Assembly: GCA_003573635.1 (NCBI GenBank)
Contig: QUTJ01031742.1
Location: forward strand, 1 to 16,535
Origin: Goniomonas avonlea
Taxonomy: Eukaryota > Cryptophyceae > Goniomonadida > Goniomonadaceae
Length of the DNA: 16,535 nt
Reading direction: 5' to 3'
The translations under genes and the position numbers were made by a program. Numbering within the stretch: the first letter of the stretch is position 1; every line of letters begins with the position of its first letter. Of the stretch, positions 16,335 to 16,535 are shown one piece after another. The notes below the pieces were generated by a model. It worked only from the letters and a program-made list of their open reading frames with translations. It was not told the DNA's origin and did no database searches.

Positions 16335-16535
16335 ATTTTTGTGCTCTGAGCGGGGCCATTTTGGTGCAACGTTGCCAAATCTAGGAAGTAAAAGTTGTTT
16401 TTTGAGCTTTATGCCCCAATAAAGGGTGCTTTTTGTGCTCGATTCTGCCTCTTGTTTCGGAATGGGTGTGGCACGAGCGTGTTAATTTGTGTCTGGTTCA
16501 GCATCTCATTTTCACAGCCAGAGTTATCGTCGATA

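Larger units (their letters stand above)
15464..16535. other. Gene-free, repeat-rich right end
   Basis: Apart from the repeats listed separately, I see no exon with codon bias, known motif or splice pattern on either strand. The open frames here are short and built from repeats. An AATAAA at about 16418-16423 (plus) has no coding sequence upstream to which it could belong. Confidence 0.6.

Noticed and set aside
16314-16345. Rho-independent-type terminator
   Set aside because: The hairpin plus T run resembles one, but the window is eukaryotic and no gene ends there.

Overview
This is eukaryotic nuclear DNA, most likely from a unicellular alga or other protist. The genes are broken into many small exons by GT-AG introns, and the protein families are eukaryotic. 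Many introns are only 41-67 nt long, and most end in a recognisable CTGAC/TTGAC/CTAAC branch site just before the acceptor AG. I cannot name the species. All exon boundaries below were worked out by hand from reading-frame phase, splice signals and remembered family consensus. No search was run.

Positions 1-12911 (minus strand) hold the first 38 exons (37 introns) of one giant gene for a secreted or cell-surface protein related to fibrocystin-L (PKHD1L1). Joined, the exons give about 2065 codons with every phase compatible and no stop, and the gene runs off the left edge. The order is: signal peptide; three IPT/TIG domains; a PA14 domain; a fibrocystin-L-type central region; an F5/8-type-C (discoidin-like) domain; about four more IPT or IPT-like domains; three copies of a module marked by GTF.L, NAS..VQ.AL and W.V.F, one of them split by a Thr/Ser/Ala-rich mucin-like stretch; and a Cys-containing segment I do not recognise. 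The introns carry several minisatellites and simple repeats.

Positions 12912-13473 are a divergent intergenic region. Positions 13474-14761 (plus) are a five-exon phytanoyl-CoA-dioxygenase-like gene (343 aa). It keeps the distal iron-ligand His and the 2-oxoglutarate Arg, but reads S-T-C where H-x-D is expected. Positions 14894-15463 (minus) are a four-exon calmodulin-like gene (142 aa) with two degenerate N-terminal EF-hands and two C-terminal EF-hands that look able to bind calcium. These two genes converge with only 132 bp between their stop codons.

Positions 15464-16535 have no gene I can support. They hold a MITE-like element with 16-bp terminal inverted repeats around a TACTAG-hexamer array, a 41-bp direct repeat with fold-back copies, a G-quadruplex-type G tract and a strong small hairpin.

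No operon or prokaryotic system is present. The three genes are neighbours, and nothing in the sequence shows that they work together. A calcium sensor beside a large surface glycoprotein is suggestive at most.
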